In this document: one piece after another, positions 19,774-29,824 of the stretch
How the letters are laid out: each line of letters starts with the position of its first letter
Numbering within the stretch: the first letter of the stretch is position 1
The notes under the pieces: model-generated
Seen by the model: the letters and a program-made list of their open reading frames with translations, nothing else
What the model was told of the DNA's origin: nothing
Databases searched by the model: none
DNA from: Alteromonas salexigens
GTDB lineage: Bacteria > Pseudomonadota > Gammaproteobacteria > Enterobacterales > Alteromonadaceae
Assembly: GCF_025628895.1 (NCBI RefSeq)
Contig: NZ_JAOTJC010000004.1
Location: 52,388-116,387, forward strand
DNA length: 64,000 nt
Reading direction: 5' to 3'
Program-made: the position numbers and the translations under genes

Positions 19774-20948
19774 TACCAGCGCGCTCCATAGCGTTCAAAC
19801 CAGGCTTCGCGCAGGGCATCAGTCCAGCTGCTGTGAGGTTCTGGCAGTAGCCGGTTGATTGCGCCTGCGGGTAACGCAGCAGGATGAGAACTCTGGCTGA
19901 CAAAACGCTGGCGAGCGGCCTTGGGTAATAACGATAAATCGAGGACGGTTTCGTCCCCCCACACGGCAAGTTGCTGCTTTCTGGCCTGTGCCTCGGGCGA
20001 CAGCAGGAAATTCACGACCTGCCTGGCGGCGTCCGGATGGGCGGTGTTGTAGCTAATTCCCACGAAGTGCACGTTAGCCAGACTGCCCTCCTGCATGGCA
20101 TAGGTCCGCACTGTCTCAGGTAAGTCGTAGCGGGTGACGGCGCCGGGAATTTCGGCGGCCGTGAACGAAAACGCCAGCAGCAACTCGCCACTGCCCATGA
20201 GCTGTTGCAAATGCGAAGCCTGCCGCACCATGTAGTCACCCTGCCGCCACATTACCGGGTGCAGCTTATCCAGATAGGCCCATAACGGCCGGGTAACCTG
20301 AGCAAAACTGTCGGCGTTCACCGGTGCATAAAGCAGGTCGGGGTTGTCCGCGTTCAATGCCAGCAGGACATATTTCAGAAAACTAATGCCCAGGTAATCA
20401 TTGGGTAGCGGATAGGTAAAGCGGCCGGGATTAGTGTGGGCAAAGCTCAGCAACGCCTGCACGTTCTGAGGGGGGGCGCTCAGGTAACGCTGGTTGTAGT
20501 AGAATACCAGCGCTGCTTTGCCCCACGGGGCTTCCTGACCCCGCGTAGGCAACCCGAAATCAGTGGTCATGGCCGGGTTTTGCGCCGGGTTGGTGAGCTT
20601 GAAGTTAGGCAAGTCGCTTACCCAGTTTTTCAGCAACAGATTGTTACGCTGCATGGCAGCGAAATTTTCCCCGTTGATCCAGATGAGGTCTACGGCGCCC
20701 TGATCATGATTACCGGCTGCTTTCTCTGCCAGTACCCGGGCTACCGCATCACTGGTATCGGCCAGCTTCACATGTTTGAGGGTAATGCCGTGACGGGCTT
20801 CAACCTGGCCGGCTACCCATTGCAGATAATCGTTCACCTGCGCACTGCCACCCCAGGCATGAAACTGCAGGGTGACAGCTGTGGCTGGCATCCCCCCCAG
20901 CATTCCCGCGACAATCAACAGCCAGCCTGCCACCTTACTGCGTGTCAT
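19773..20948 (-). CDS. ynjB: ABC transporter periplasmic substrate-binding protein (YnjB-like)
   Basis: 391 residues from the ATG at 20948; an in-frame start ten codons upstream would precede the signal peptide and is less likely. The signal peptide is about residues 1-24 (RSKVAGWLLIVAGMLGGMPATA). The mature part looks like a family 1 extracellular solute-binding protein: LQFHAWGGSAQVNDYLQWV at its start, DLIWINGENFAAM near residue 90, GKAALVFYYNQ near 140 and PDAARQVVNFLLSPEAQ near 315. The start lies inside the 3' end of the DUF547 gene (14-base overlap), indicating translational coupling. The ligand is unknown. Confidence 0.87.
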   Translation of the reverse strand: MTRSKVAGWLLIVAGMLGGMPATAVTLQFHAWGGSAQVNDYLQWVAGQVEARHGITLKHVKLADTSDAVARVLAEKAAGNHDQGAVDLIWINGENFAAMQRNNLLLKNWVSDLPNFKLTNPAQNPAMTTDFGLPTRGQEAPWGKAALVFYYNQRYLSAPPQNVQALLSFAHTNPGRFTYPLPNDYLGISFLKYVLLALNADNPDLLYAPVNADSFAQVTRPLWAYLDKLHPVMWRQGDYMVRQASHLQQLMGSGELLLAFSFTAAEIPGAVTRYDLPETVRTYAMQEGSLANVHFVGISYNTAHPDAARQVVNFLLSPEAQARKQQLAVWGDETVLDLSLLPKAARQRFVSQSSHPAALPAGAINRLLPEPHSSWTDALREAWFERYGARW

Positions 20949-21783
20949 TGAGGGTCCAGTTATAGTCCAGATACTCAATTTTCACCGCCCTATTCTGCAA
21001 CTGTTGGGTCTGTTCTGGGGTGAGCGACAATGCTTCGGCGTAATGGGCCAGGAATGCAGCTAACGAATTCAAGCCACGCCAGCCCTGCGTGAAGTCTTGC
21101 CGGTACCATTTGAATATTTCCGAGACCTGCAGCGTGCCGTCGGTAAACCGGTTGCGACTGCTGTCGGCCAGAAACCGCTGCGTCTGGTCCTCGAGCTGGA
21201 TGTCCAGCCCGGCCCCGGTATAAGCTTCCCGGCGTAACGCCGGACACCCGATACTGGCACAGTTGACTGCAAAATGAATGCGCGGCTCGCCGAATCCCTT
21301 CTCACCACGAATCATCTTATGTTCTATTTCATCAAGACTGCGGGTAGCGCCCAGCAAGGGGGCAATTCCCTGCGACCAGGGCGAGGAAAACCAGCCGCCA
21401 ATATCCCGAATCGAGTCAATATCCGGGTAGTGTTGCAACACCAGCGCCACCGTATGCGCGTTATAGGCATTAATTAAAAATGCCAGCTGACGGGACTCAT
21501 TCCACTGCTGATACTGACTCGGCGTCACCGCGGCCAGTTGCTTAAGATAAGCGGCCAGGCGGGCACTTTCGGCAGCCATGCCTGCGTAGTCCACCTGAGT
21601 GCTGTGACCGTTTGGTGTAGCCACGACGTGCGCCTGTAATAACCGGGTCCAGTCGTCATGCAGCGTGCCCTCTGCGCTTACTGCTGCACTTACCAGACTG
21701 CCAACCAGCAGCCAAAGCACAGCGGTAAACCTTGCTGGTTTATATCGCTTGGCAGCACACTGCCGGTTAGCGACGCCAGTCAT
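20935..21783 (-). CDS. Exported DUF547-family protein
   Basis: 282 residues from the ATG at 21783, chosen because GGTGGAG sits 7 bases upstream; the open frame continues further but would run deep into the preceding gene. A signal peptide or anchor lies near residues 16-37 (ARFTAVLWLLVGSLVSAAVSA). DUF547 features are QLAFLINAYNAHTVALVL near 95-112, HFAVNCASIGCPALR near 170 with two conserved Cys, and FKWYRQDF near 225. Function unknown; the Cys-containing segment and papain-like fold proposed for the family make an enzymatic role possible. It overlaps both neighbours, 17 bases upstream and 14 downstream, and so is part of the cluster's single transcript. Confidence 0.85.
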   Translation of the reverse strand: MTGVANRQCAAKRYKPARFTAVLWLLVGSLVSAAVSAEGTLHDDWTRLLQAHVVATPNGHSTQVDYAGMAAESARLAAYLKQLAAVTPSQYQQWNESRQLAFLINAYNAHTVALVLQHYPDIDSIRDIGGWFSSPWSQGIAPLLGATRSLDEIEHKMIRGEKGFGEPRIHFAVNCASIGCPALRREAYTGAGLDIQLEDQTQRFLADSSRNRFTDGTLQVSEIFKWYRQDFTQGWRGLNSLAAFLAHYAEALSLTPEQTQQLQNRAVKIEYLDYNWTLNDTQ

Positions 21784-23917
21784 GGTATTTCTCCACCCAG
21801 TGCAACAGTTTTTCTGGTGCATTCGCCCGCTTCCAGTTCCCCGCAGTATATTTAGCGCCTTCCGCCCAGGTGGGGTACGCGTGAATGGTGCCAAGAATTT
21901 TATTCAGCCCTAATCCGTGCTTCATCGCCAGCACAAACTCTGCCATCAGGTCGCCAGCATGCTCGGCCACTATGGTCACCCCAAGAATGGTGTCTTTGCC
22001 GGGCGGGGTCAGCACTTTTATAAAGCCTTTGGTAGCACTTTCGGTTACCGCACGGTCCAGTTCAGCAAACTCATACCGGGTTACCTCAACATCTATGTCC
22101 TGGTCTTTGGCGTCAGCTTCGCTTAATCCCACCCGGGCAATTTCGGGGTCCAGAAAGGTTGTCCAGGGGATGACACGGTAGTCCACCTTAAATTTTTTAA
22201 AGGTGCCAAACAGCCCGTTAACCGCCGCGTACCAGGCCTGATGCGCGGCCACATGCGTAAACTGGTACGGCCCGGCAACATCACCGGCGGCGAGGATATT
22301 CGGAAACCGGGTTTGCAGGTAGCCATCGGTGTCCAGAGTGCGCTCGTACCGGATCCCCAGTTCGTCTAAACCAAACCCTTCCAGCCGGGCCTTTCGGCCA
22401 ACCGCAACAATGATTTCGTCGTAGGCTAAGGCTTTTTCTTCGCCGTTGTGGCTAACCACCAACTGACGATCGTCAGCATGGTGCTCGAAGCGCAGGGCAT
22501 CGTGTTCGGTCAGCACAGTGACGCCACTGTCAGTCAGTACTTCACGGGCATAGTTCGCCACATCGGCATCCTCACGCCCCATAATTTGCTGTTCCCGCTC
22601 CACCTGAGTAACCTCGCTCCCCAGCCGCGCAAACGCCTGAGCCAGTTCACAGCCTATGGGTCCGCCACCGAGCACAATAAGCCGGGAGGGCACGGTCTCG
22701 CGCTGAGCAAACTTCGTCCACAGCGTATCTGAAGTCACATATCCGCTGTCTTCGATGCCAGGTAGCTGAGGTACAAACGGCGCTGCACCGGTGGCAATCA
22801 CGATACTGCGGGTGGTCAGGGTCTGCACCTCACCATTGTCTTTGGTGATCTCTACCGTCCACGGGTCTCGTAGCCGGGCATAGCCCTTCACCACGTCCAC
22901 ACCCAGCTTAGTGTAACGCTCTACGCTGTCGTTTGGCGCAATGGCCGCGATGATGTTATGTACCCGTTGCATCACCTGACTAAATGGCACAACGGGGGTG
23001 ACATCTTCGAGCCCATAATTGTGGGCCTGGCGCATCTGGTTCGCCACTTTGGCAGTCTTGATAATCGCCTTGCTGGGAACACACCCGTAATTCAGGCAAT
23101 CGCCGCCCATTTCGCCGGCTTCAACGAGCGTCACCCGCGCTTTTACCGCCGCTGCGATATAGCTGGTCACCAGGCCGCCGGCGCCGGCCCCAATCACAAC
23201 GAGATTGCGGTCAAAGGACTTAGGCTTGGTGTAGCCTTTGTACACCCGGCGCCGGTTCACGATGGCAACGATCGCCTTAGCTATCCACGGGAAAATCCCT
23301 AACAAGACAAACGAGATAATCAGTTCGGCGGACAATATTCCCGAAACACTGTCCAGCTGCGCAAGCTGGGTACCAGCGTTCACGTAAACAATGGTGCCTG
23401 CCAGCATCCCCACCTGACTTACCCAGTAGAAGGTCCAGGTCCGAATACTGGTGAGACCCATCAGCAGGTTGATGAGGAAAAACGGGAAGACCGGCACCAG
23501 TCGCAGGGTGAACAGATAAAACGCCCCTTGCTTCTCTACCCCGGCATCAATTTTGTTAAACTTGTCTTTAAACCGGCTGCGCACGGTGTCGCGCAGAATA
23601 AAGCGTGCCACCAGAAAGGCCAGGGTGGCGCCTATTGATGAGGCGAATGAGACGATGAGCAGACCCGTCACCAGTCCGAATAACGCCCCTGCGGCCAGAG
23701 TCAGAATGGCGGCACCGGGCAACGACAGCGCAGTGACTACTACATACAGTGCAAAGAAAATGGCCCCACTCAACCAGGGCTGAGCATTAATAGTAGCTTT
23801 GAACGCATCCAGCTCCGCCTTCAGCCCTGATAACGTCAGGTACGAATTAAGATCGAAGAAGAAAAAACTGAATATCGCTGCGACGATAACCGCCAGTAAT
23901 GCGACTTTTTTTACCAT
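21767..23917 (-). CDS. Fusion of TVP38/TMEM64 (VTT) membrane domain and FAD pyridine-nucleotide disulfide oxidoreductase
   Basis: 716 residues. The first ~230 form a VTT/DedA-like membrane domain, with hydrophobic helices and the typical GAAILTLAAGALFG near 68-82 and LRLVPVFPFFLINLLMG near 150. From about residue 235 there is a mercuric-reductase/lipoamide-dehydrogenase-like enzyme. Its FAD loop is VVIGAGAGG near 240, the redox pair Cys274/Cys279 lies in GGDCLNYGCVPSK, the NAD(P) loop is VLGGGPIGCELA near 415, and the second FAD motif is ILAAGDVAG near 540. The C-terminal dimer domain includes HAYPTWAE near 690. No MerA-type C-terminal Cys pair or HMA domain is present, so mercury reduction is not supported. 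Start: AAGGAG with an 8-base gap. The substrate is unknown; a membrane-tethered quinone or disulfide reductase is one guess. Confidence 0.9.
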   Translation of the reverse strand: MVKKVALLAVIVAAIFSFFFFDLNSYLTLSGLKAELDAFKATINAQPWLSGAIFFALYVVVTALSLPGAAILTLAAGALFGLVTGLLIVSFASSIGATLAFLVARFILRDTVRSRFKDKFNKIDAGVEKQGAFYLFTLRLVPVFPFFLINLLMGLTSIRTWTFYWVSQVGMLAGTIVYVNAGTQLAQLDSVSGILSAELIISFVLLGIFPWIAKAIVAIVNRRRVYKGYTKPKSFDRNLVVIGAGAGGLVTSYIAAAVKARVTLVEAGEMGGDCLNYGCVPSKAIIKTAKVANQMRQAHNYGLEDVTPVVPFSQVMQRVHNIIAAIAPNDSVERYTKLGVDVVKGYARLRDPWTVEITKDNGEVQTLTTRSIVIATGAAPFVPQLPGIEDSGYVTSDTLWTKFAQRETVPSRLIVLGGGPIGCELAQAFARLGSEVTQVEREQQIMGREDADVANYAREVLTDSGVTVLTEHDALRFEHHADDRQLVVSHNGEEKALAYDEIIVAVGRKARLEGFGLDELGIRYERTLDTDGYLQTRFPNILAAGDVAGPYQFTHVAAHQAWYAAVNGLFGTFKKFKVDYRVIPWTTFLDPEIARVGLSEADAKDQDIDVEVTRYEFAELDRAVTESATKGFIKVLTPPGKDTILGVTIVAEHAGDLMAEFVLAMKHGLGLNKILGTIHAYPTWAEGAKYTAGNWKRANAPEKLLHWVEKYHDWRR

Positions 23918-23938
23918 GATAGTAACTCCTTCCTGCGC

Positions 23939-26278
23939 CTAAAACGCATAACGCAGGCTCACCTGAGCATGGCGTGGGGTGTTTGGCATTGCCAGTGTGG
24001 CGCCGAAATAGCCGCCTTCAAAAACCGGTTGCCAGTTTTCTTCGTCGGTCGCGTTTATGATGTCCAGCCGGGCAGTGAGGCTGTCGGTAACACGATAATC
24101 CGCACTCACGTCTACTGACACCTGGTCGCGAATTTTCACGGTGGACAGGAAGTCCAGCGGGAAAGACTTGGTATATACCACCGAGGCGCCCAGCTGAAGT
24201 GCATCAGTGATGAACCAGCCGCCATTAAGGGTGACGATTTGCGGCGGAATACCCTGCACGCGATTATCTGAGGGTGCGAATGCCGTAAATGAAGGCGAAC
24301 CTACGCCGGTCCCGTTAATAATATCCGGCCGGCTGTCGTCGAAGGCATCACTCACCTGCGCGGTGTCCTGAAATGCCGCTGAATTATCGAACCGGGCATC
24401 CAGATAACTGTAGCTGGCATTCAGCCAGTAACCGCTGCCTTCATAAAATACCTGCACTTCCGCGCCGCGGGTAGCCACCCCACTGTTACTGCCATCCCGG
24501 TTACGCAGGCTACGGGTCTGGTCGAACACCGCGGCTTCGGCATACCAGTAGTCATCAGGAGCGTATTTCACGCCAACTTCGTACAGCTGGTTTTCAGTGG
24601 CAAAGTTCAGCGGATTAATGGTGCCATCGGCACCAAGCGTAGTGCCGCCGCCCATGCTGTTGGACGTGGCGTCGTTGTCGGCAAACACGGCGTACAGGTT
24701 GATGTCACCGGTTAGCTTATAGGTGGCGCTGAGCTGATAACTGGCGAGCGTGTCTGAATGGCTGTCGGATGCTGCCTGCTGACCCGCTGGGGCCAGCGGA
24801 TCACGGGCATCGACATCGTAATAATCCCAGCGTACCCCGGCAATGGTGGAGAGCCGGTCATTCCATTGCGAGCGCTGCTGTACGATGACCCCGGTCTGCC
24901 AGCTGGTGGAGTCGGTGGTGTCAGACAGGTTGTAATCACCATTGCCATCCCCGTCCACGTCATACTGCGCGCCTGGCGACACGAATACGCCAGACCGCAA
25001 TTCAATCAACCGGGCGCGCTGGCTGTTGGTAAGCGGAATTTCCCGGTTGCGTAAGGGGCCGGTAAGATCCACCGGATTATCGGCCTCGGTGGTGAACTGA
25101 CTGTAGCCCAATACCGCATTGTAACGCAGGGCGACGCCCAGAGTGGTTAGCTGCGCATCGCTGGTATGTATGTCCAGCTCGGTGCGATTCTCCACGGTAT
25201 TTGCATCATCGATGATTTCCACAAAGCTGTTTGCGGCGATTTCTTCCCGGGTAAGGTGCTGGTAATAGGTATGGTTGCGTAACACCAGGCTATGTGAAAG
25301 GCGTTGCTCGTAACGGCTTCGCAACACGGTCGTTTGCGCACCATTAATATCATCCGGGTGGGTAAACACCCGGTTGCGGGGAATGCGCACCTCGCCGGTG
25401 GGCGAGATGATCGCCCCAGCCCCCGGCACAAGACTGCCACTGGGCTGGACGCCCTGACCGGTAATGTACAGGCCGTGGTCGATAAGGTTTTGTGTGGGCC
25501 GGTTAATGCCGGCAATATCCGGGTATTCGGCGTTGTAATATTCACCGCTCACATCCCAGGTAATGTCCTCGGAGGGTGTTGCACGATAGGCAACAAACAG
25601 GTTTTCACTCTGGCGTTCAGCATAGTCGTAGAAACTGCCATGCTCCAGCCACTCCGCACTTACCTGCACACCTTGCTTGCCCGGTTCAATGGCGGTGGTG
25701 TAATCCAGCTGCGCGGAATACTGACCCCAGCGCCCCGCACGCAGCGTGATGTTGCCGCGACTGCCCTGGGTGGTAGCGCGCTTGGTTTGCAAATTAACAA
25801 ACCCGCCGTTGCGCTGCGTGCTGCCGAACATGACCGGCGAGGGCCCTTTTACCACGTCAATCTGGCTGACACTGTTGAACGACAGCGGCAGGCCGAAGCC
25901 ATTATTACCGGCCTGGCGGCGAAGGCCATCCTGAAATAATTCCCCTAGCTGGCCACGGATGCTGGGCAGACTGGGGGTACCAAAACCACTGGAGGCGTAA
26001 GCATTTGGTGCCGCTTTGACGATGTCATGCAGGTCATCAATATTCAGCGCCGCCATCAATTCTGCGGACAGGGACGTGACGGCACGGGGCGTTTCAGCGG
26101 CCGACAGCCCGTCGCCGAACAGTCCGGACAGGGTATTGTCACCAGGGTTAAGGGTAGCGGCAGCCTGCTCATCGCCCATCACTTCCACTACCTCAATATC
26201 GGCAAGCTCCTGTGAAAAGCCCGCGCACGAGACGGTATAGGTAAGTGTGCCCAGGGCCAGCGCCAAGGTATTTTTCAT
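23939..26278 (-). CDS. TonB-dependent outer-membrane receptor
   Basis: 779 residues. The signal peptide ends near residue 22, followed by a TonB-box-like IEVVEV at 28-33. The plug domain (about 50-170) contains SIRGQLGELFQDGLRRQAGNNG and VVKGPSPVMFGSTQRNGGFVNLQT. A 22-strand-type barrel follows and ends in VSLRYAF, with the terminal Phe needed for assembly. The layout resembles siderophore/vitamin receptors, but the substrate cannot be read from sequence. I found no convincing Fur box in the 174 bases upstream. It is the first gene of the minus-strand cluster, 21 bases ahead of the VTT/oxidoreductase fusion, so its ligand is the probable cargo of the whole system. Confidence 0.92.
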   Translation of the reverse strand: MKNTLALALGTLTYTVSCAGFSQELADIEVVEVMGDEQAAATLNPGDNTLSGLFGDGLSAAETPRAVTSLSAELMAALNIDDLHDIVKAAPNAYASSGFGTPSLPSIRGQLGELFQDGLRRQAGNNGFGLPLSFNSVSQIDVVKGPSPVMFGSTQRNGGFVNLQTKRATTQGSRGNITLRAGRWGQYSAQLDYTTAIEPGKQGVQVSAEWLEHGSFYDYAERQSENLFVAYRATPSEDITWDVSGEYYNAEYPDIAGINRPTQNLIDHGLYITGQGVQPSGSLVPGAGAIISPTGEVRIPRNRVFTHPDDINGAQTTVLRSRYEQRLSHSLVLRNHTYYQHLTREEIAANSFVEIIDDANTVENRTELDIHTSDAQLTTLGVALRYNAVLGYSQFTTEADNPVDLTGPLRNREIPLTNSQRARLIELRSGVFVSPGAQYDVDGDGNGDYNLSDTTDSTSWQTGVIVQQRSQWNDRLSTIAGVRWDYYDVDARDPLAPAGQQAASDSHSDTLASYQLSATYKLTGDINLYAVFADNDATSNSMGGGTTLGADGTINPLNFATENQLYEVGVKYAPDDYWYAEAAVFDQTRSLRNRDGSNSGVATRGAEVQVFYEGSGYWLNASYSYLDARFDNSAAFQDTAQVSDAFDDSRPDIINGTGVGSPSFTAFAPSDNRVQGIPPQIVTLNGGWFITDALQLGASVVYTKSFPLDFLSTVKIRDQVSVDVSADYRVTDSLTARLDIINATDEENWQPVFEGGYFGATLAMPNTPRHAQVSLRYAF

Positions 26279-26452
26279 GATTATGTTCGCCTACTCTTTG
26301 TATTGCAGGATAAGACCCTGACTTAGTGGAGGATATTTCAATTTTTTATTATTACGCCGTCAGCTGCAAACTTTGCTGTTAGTAGGGTAATTATTGAAAT
26401 ATAAATCCTTTTTCCCTGTTCTATACTGACTACAACAACTATAGGAGCTGAT

Positions 26453-26878
26453 ATGCAATCTCACACTCAGGCCACTCAAGCCGACCTTGGGTCCCGTCTT
26501 AGCTGGTCATTACTGGCACTGCGTCTGACCATTTTTATCGTTATGTTCGTGTGGACCCTGGATAAATTCGTTAATCCCGCTCACGGCGCCAAAGTGCTGG
26601 ATGCTTTTTACGGAATTGGCGGTGTGCCGGAAACGGCGCTGTATATTGTCGGCGCCCTGCAAATGGTACTGGTATTGGCATTTGTCGCCGGACTGGCTAA
26701 GCGCTGGACATACGGACTGGTGTTCATCCTGCATGGTCTGTCTACGCTCTCTTCGTTCCCGCAATACATTGATGCATTCAATAATTTGCTGTTCTTTGCC
26801 GCATGGCCAATGTGGGGCGCTTGTTTCGCACTGTACCTATTACGGGATGCCGATACCCGCTTTACCCTGGGCAAATAA
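26453..26878 (+). CDS. DoxX-like small membrane protein
   Basis: 141 residues with four hydrophobic helices (about 20-38, 60-80, 84-102, 105-125). DoxX-type features are FVWTLDKFVNPAHGAKVLD after the first helix and the short polar tail. The function of these proteins is poorly defined; some act with thiosulfate or redox enzymes. AGGAG lies 7 bases before the ATG. It is divergent from the TonB receptor, sharing the 174-base control region, and ends in a strong terminator, so it is monocistronic. Confidence 0.8.
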   Translation: MQSHTQATQADLGSRLSWSLLALRLTIFIVMFVWTLDKFVNPAHGAKVLDAFYGIGGVPETALYIVGALQMVLVLAFVAGLAKRWTYGLVFILHGLSTLSSFPQYIDAFNNLLFFAAWPMWGACFALYLLRDADTRFTLGK

Positions 26879-26888
26879 CCGCACCATA

Positions 26889-27927
<1,039 letters not shown>

Positions 27928-29817
27928 TTAGTCCGGTAAATGTTCTGCAATTACTTGGTTTCTGCCAGCCTCTTTGGCGGCATATAATTGTTTGTCGGCA
28001 TGTTTAAGTAATGCCAGTTCGTGTTCTTCGTACGTCACCACCGTGGTTGCAATGCCTGCGCTGATGGTCATATTAATGGTTCTATCGTCTACCTGTACCG
28101 GATTCGCCGCCACCTGCTGACGCATAGTCTCAATCACCCGGCGGGCGCCCTGAAGGTCGGTATTAGGCAAAATGATGGCAAACTCCTCGCCACCATAGCG
28201 GCAAACATCATCGGTGGGACGGCGCAGCAATGACTGTAACAACGTCGCCACGTGCTGAATACATGCATCGCCACCAGCGTGGCCGTATTCATCATTGATT
28301 CGTTTGAAATAATCGACATCAATCATCGCCAGGCTCAGTGGCGTTTGTTCGCGTCTGCTGCGCCGCCCCTCGGCTAATAGCCGTTTATCGAAATGTCTGC
28401 GGTTGTGGATGCCGGTGAGCGAATCGATGGAATTGAGCTTTTCCAGTTCCCGGTTTGCTTCAGAAAGTTCCCGCAGAGCGATTTCCACTTCCAACGTGCG
28501 TTCTTGAACCTGGTATTCCAGATCTTCCTGGTAACGGGTTTGCACATCGAACAGATCCTGCCTGGCAGTCAGTGCCGCTTTTTCCTGCGCCAACGCCTTT
28601 TCTTTGGCATCGAACATTTCTTCACGGTTATGGCTATAGCTTATGGCGAGCACCAGCGCGAGGATTAAGGTTTCAACCACTGCCCCGAGCATGAGCAGGT
28701 AATTCGACGGCACCTCGAAAGGCAGTAAATTGAGGTTATCCAGACTGGCGGTAAAGCCACTGACTAACAAAAATGCCCAGGCAATGGAGTAGTATCGCGC
28801 TACGACCACGCCACGCAGCGCCAGCCAGACCCCCACCGCCAGTGTAATCAGCACGACCAAACTCAGGAGTACCAGGAATATCTTAATCAAATACGCATAT
28901 GGCAGCAGTAAGCTGACAAGAATATTGACGGCGAACAGAATGCTGAGCACTTTCACCAGCAAGTCTGCCCGGCGACTATAATTGGCTATGCGCAGCAGCA
29001 TGCGGGAGAAAATAAGTGCAAACATGATGGTCGCGTTAGCGAAAATGGCGACCGCACGCCCCTGGAACCACACCAATTCAGGCCACAGATGAGCGTAGGC
29101 AAAACCATGCAACGAGCCCAGCGTCAGGGTCAGTGAAAAGACATAGCCTGAATACATCAAAAACGTGCGGTTGCGGGTAGTTATAAACAAGAACAAGTTA
29201 CTGATACCCATGGCCAGCAGGAAGCCAAAAAATACCCCCATAAACAAATTCTGCTTAGAGGTGTATTCAATAAACTCTTTTTCCTGCCAGAGTCGCAGTG
29301 GTAACCGTACTGTCCCGGAGGTTTTCACACGCACTACCGCAGTCAGTGTCTGCTCACTGGCAGGAACTGGAAAAAGCAATGACTCATGGGATACTGGCCG
29401 GGTGGCAAATGCTTTGATATCCCCGCCGGTGTAGCTTACCAGCGGTTCGCTACTGCCGGGCAGATAATAGGCTATAGCAATGTTATCTAACAGCGGGTAA
29501 CGCACTTCCAGCAGACGTTCATCTGCGTTGCCGGGGGGTGGCGGTAAGGTAAAGCGAAACCAGAAAGGCATGTGCTGCATGCCAAAGTTCACCGGGTTGG
29601 TCACCCTTTGCCACTTATCTGCAGATACATCCTGCCAGGTGTCGTAAGTGACCGATTCGTTAAGGTCGCTGAAATACGAAATTTCTCCGATACGGTCCAT
29701 CGGGGTGGTCACTGGCGCCATCCGGAAGGTTACTGCCAGAAAGAACGCCACAGCCAGGCAAGTGGAGGCTACCAGCCAAATGTCATACCGACGCACCGTG
29801 TGGGAGTGTAACTGCAT
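27928..29817 (-). CDS. Diguanylate cyclase with 7TMR-DISM sensor
   Basis: 629 residues. After an N-terminal helix there is a periplasmic 7TMR-DISMED2-like beta domain (about 40-180), then seven hydrophobic helices (about 190-395), a coiled coil (about 400-455) and a GGDEF domain. The active site is GGEEF at 542-546. RPTD five residues upstream is an intact inhibitory I-site, so product feedback is expected. DYFKRINDEYGHAGGDACI near 495-512 is the typical metal and GTP region. It makes cyclic di-GMP in response to an unknown extracellular cue. No EAL domain is present. It precedes hemB by 3 bases and follows tatD by 7, so it sits in the middle of a housekeeping operon. Confidence 0.92.
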   Translation of the reverse strand: MQLHSHTVRRYDIWLVASTCLAVAFFLAVTFRMAPVTTPMDRIGEISYFSDLNESVTYDTWQDVSADKWQRVTNPVNFGMQHMPFWFRFTLPPPPGNADERLLEVRYPLLDNIAIAYYLPGSSEPLVSYTGGDIKAFATRPVSHESLLFPVPASEQTLTAVVRVKTSGTVRLPLRLWQEKEFIEYTSKQNLFMGVFFGFLLAMGISNLFLFITTRNRTFLMYSGYVFSLTLTLGSLHGFAYAHLWPELVWFQGRAVAIFANATIMFALIFSRMLLRIANYSRRADLLVKVLSILFAVNILVSLLLPYAYLIKIFLVLLSLVVLITLAVGVWLALRGVVVARYYSIAWAFLLVSGFTASLDNLNLLPFEVPSNYLLMLGAVVETLILALVLAISYSHNREEMFDAKEKALAQEKAALTARQDLFDVQTRYQEDLEYQVQERTLEVEIALRELSEANRELEKLNSIDSLTGIHNRRHFDKRLLAEGRRSRREQTPLSLAMIDVDYFKRINDEYGHAGGDACIQHVATLLQSLLRRPTDDVCRYGGEEFAIILPNTDLQGARRVIETMRQQVAANPVQVDDRTINMTISAGIATTVVTYEEHELALLKHADKQLYAAKEAGRNQVIAEHLPD

Positions 29818-29824
29818 GCAGTCT

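Noticed and set aside
21767..23917. Mercuric reductase MerA together with MerC at 45265 as a mercury-resistance system
   Set aside because: The enzyme lacks the C-terminal Cys pair and HMA domain, the genes are more than 20 kb apart, and no merR, merT or merP is present.
26279..26452. Fur box before the TonB receptor or DoxX-like gene
   Set aside because: AT-rich text such as TAATTATTGA is present but gives too few matches to the 19-base Fur consensus or its 7-1-7 form.
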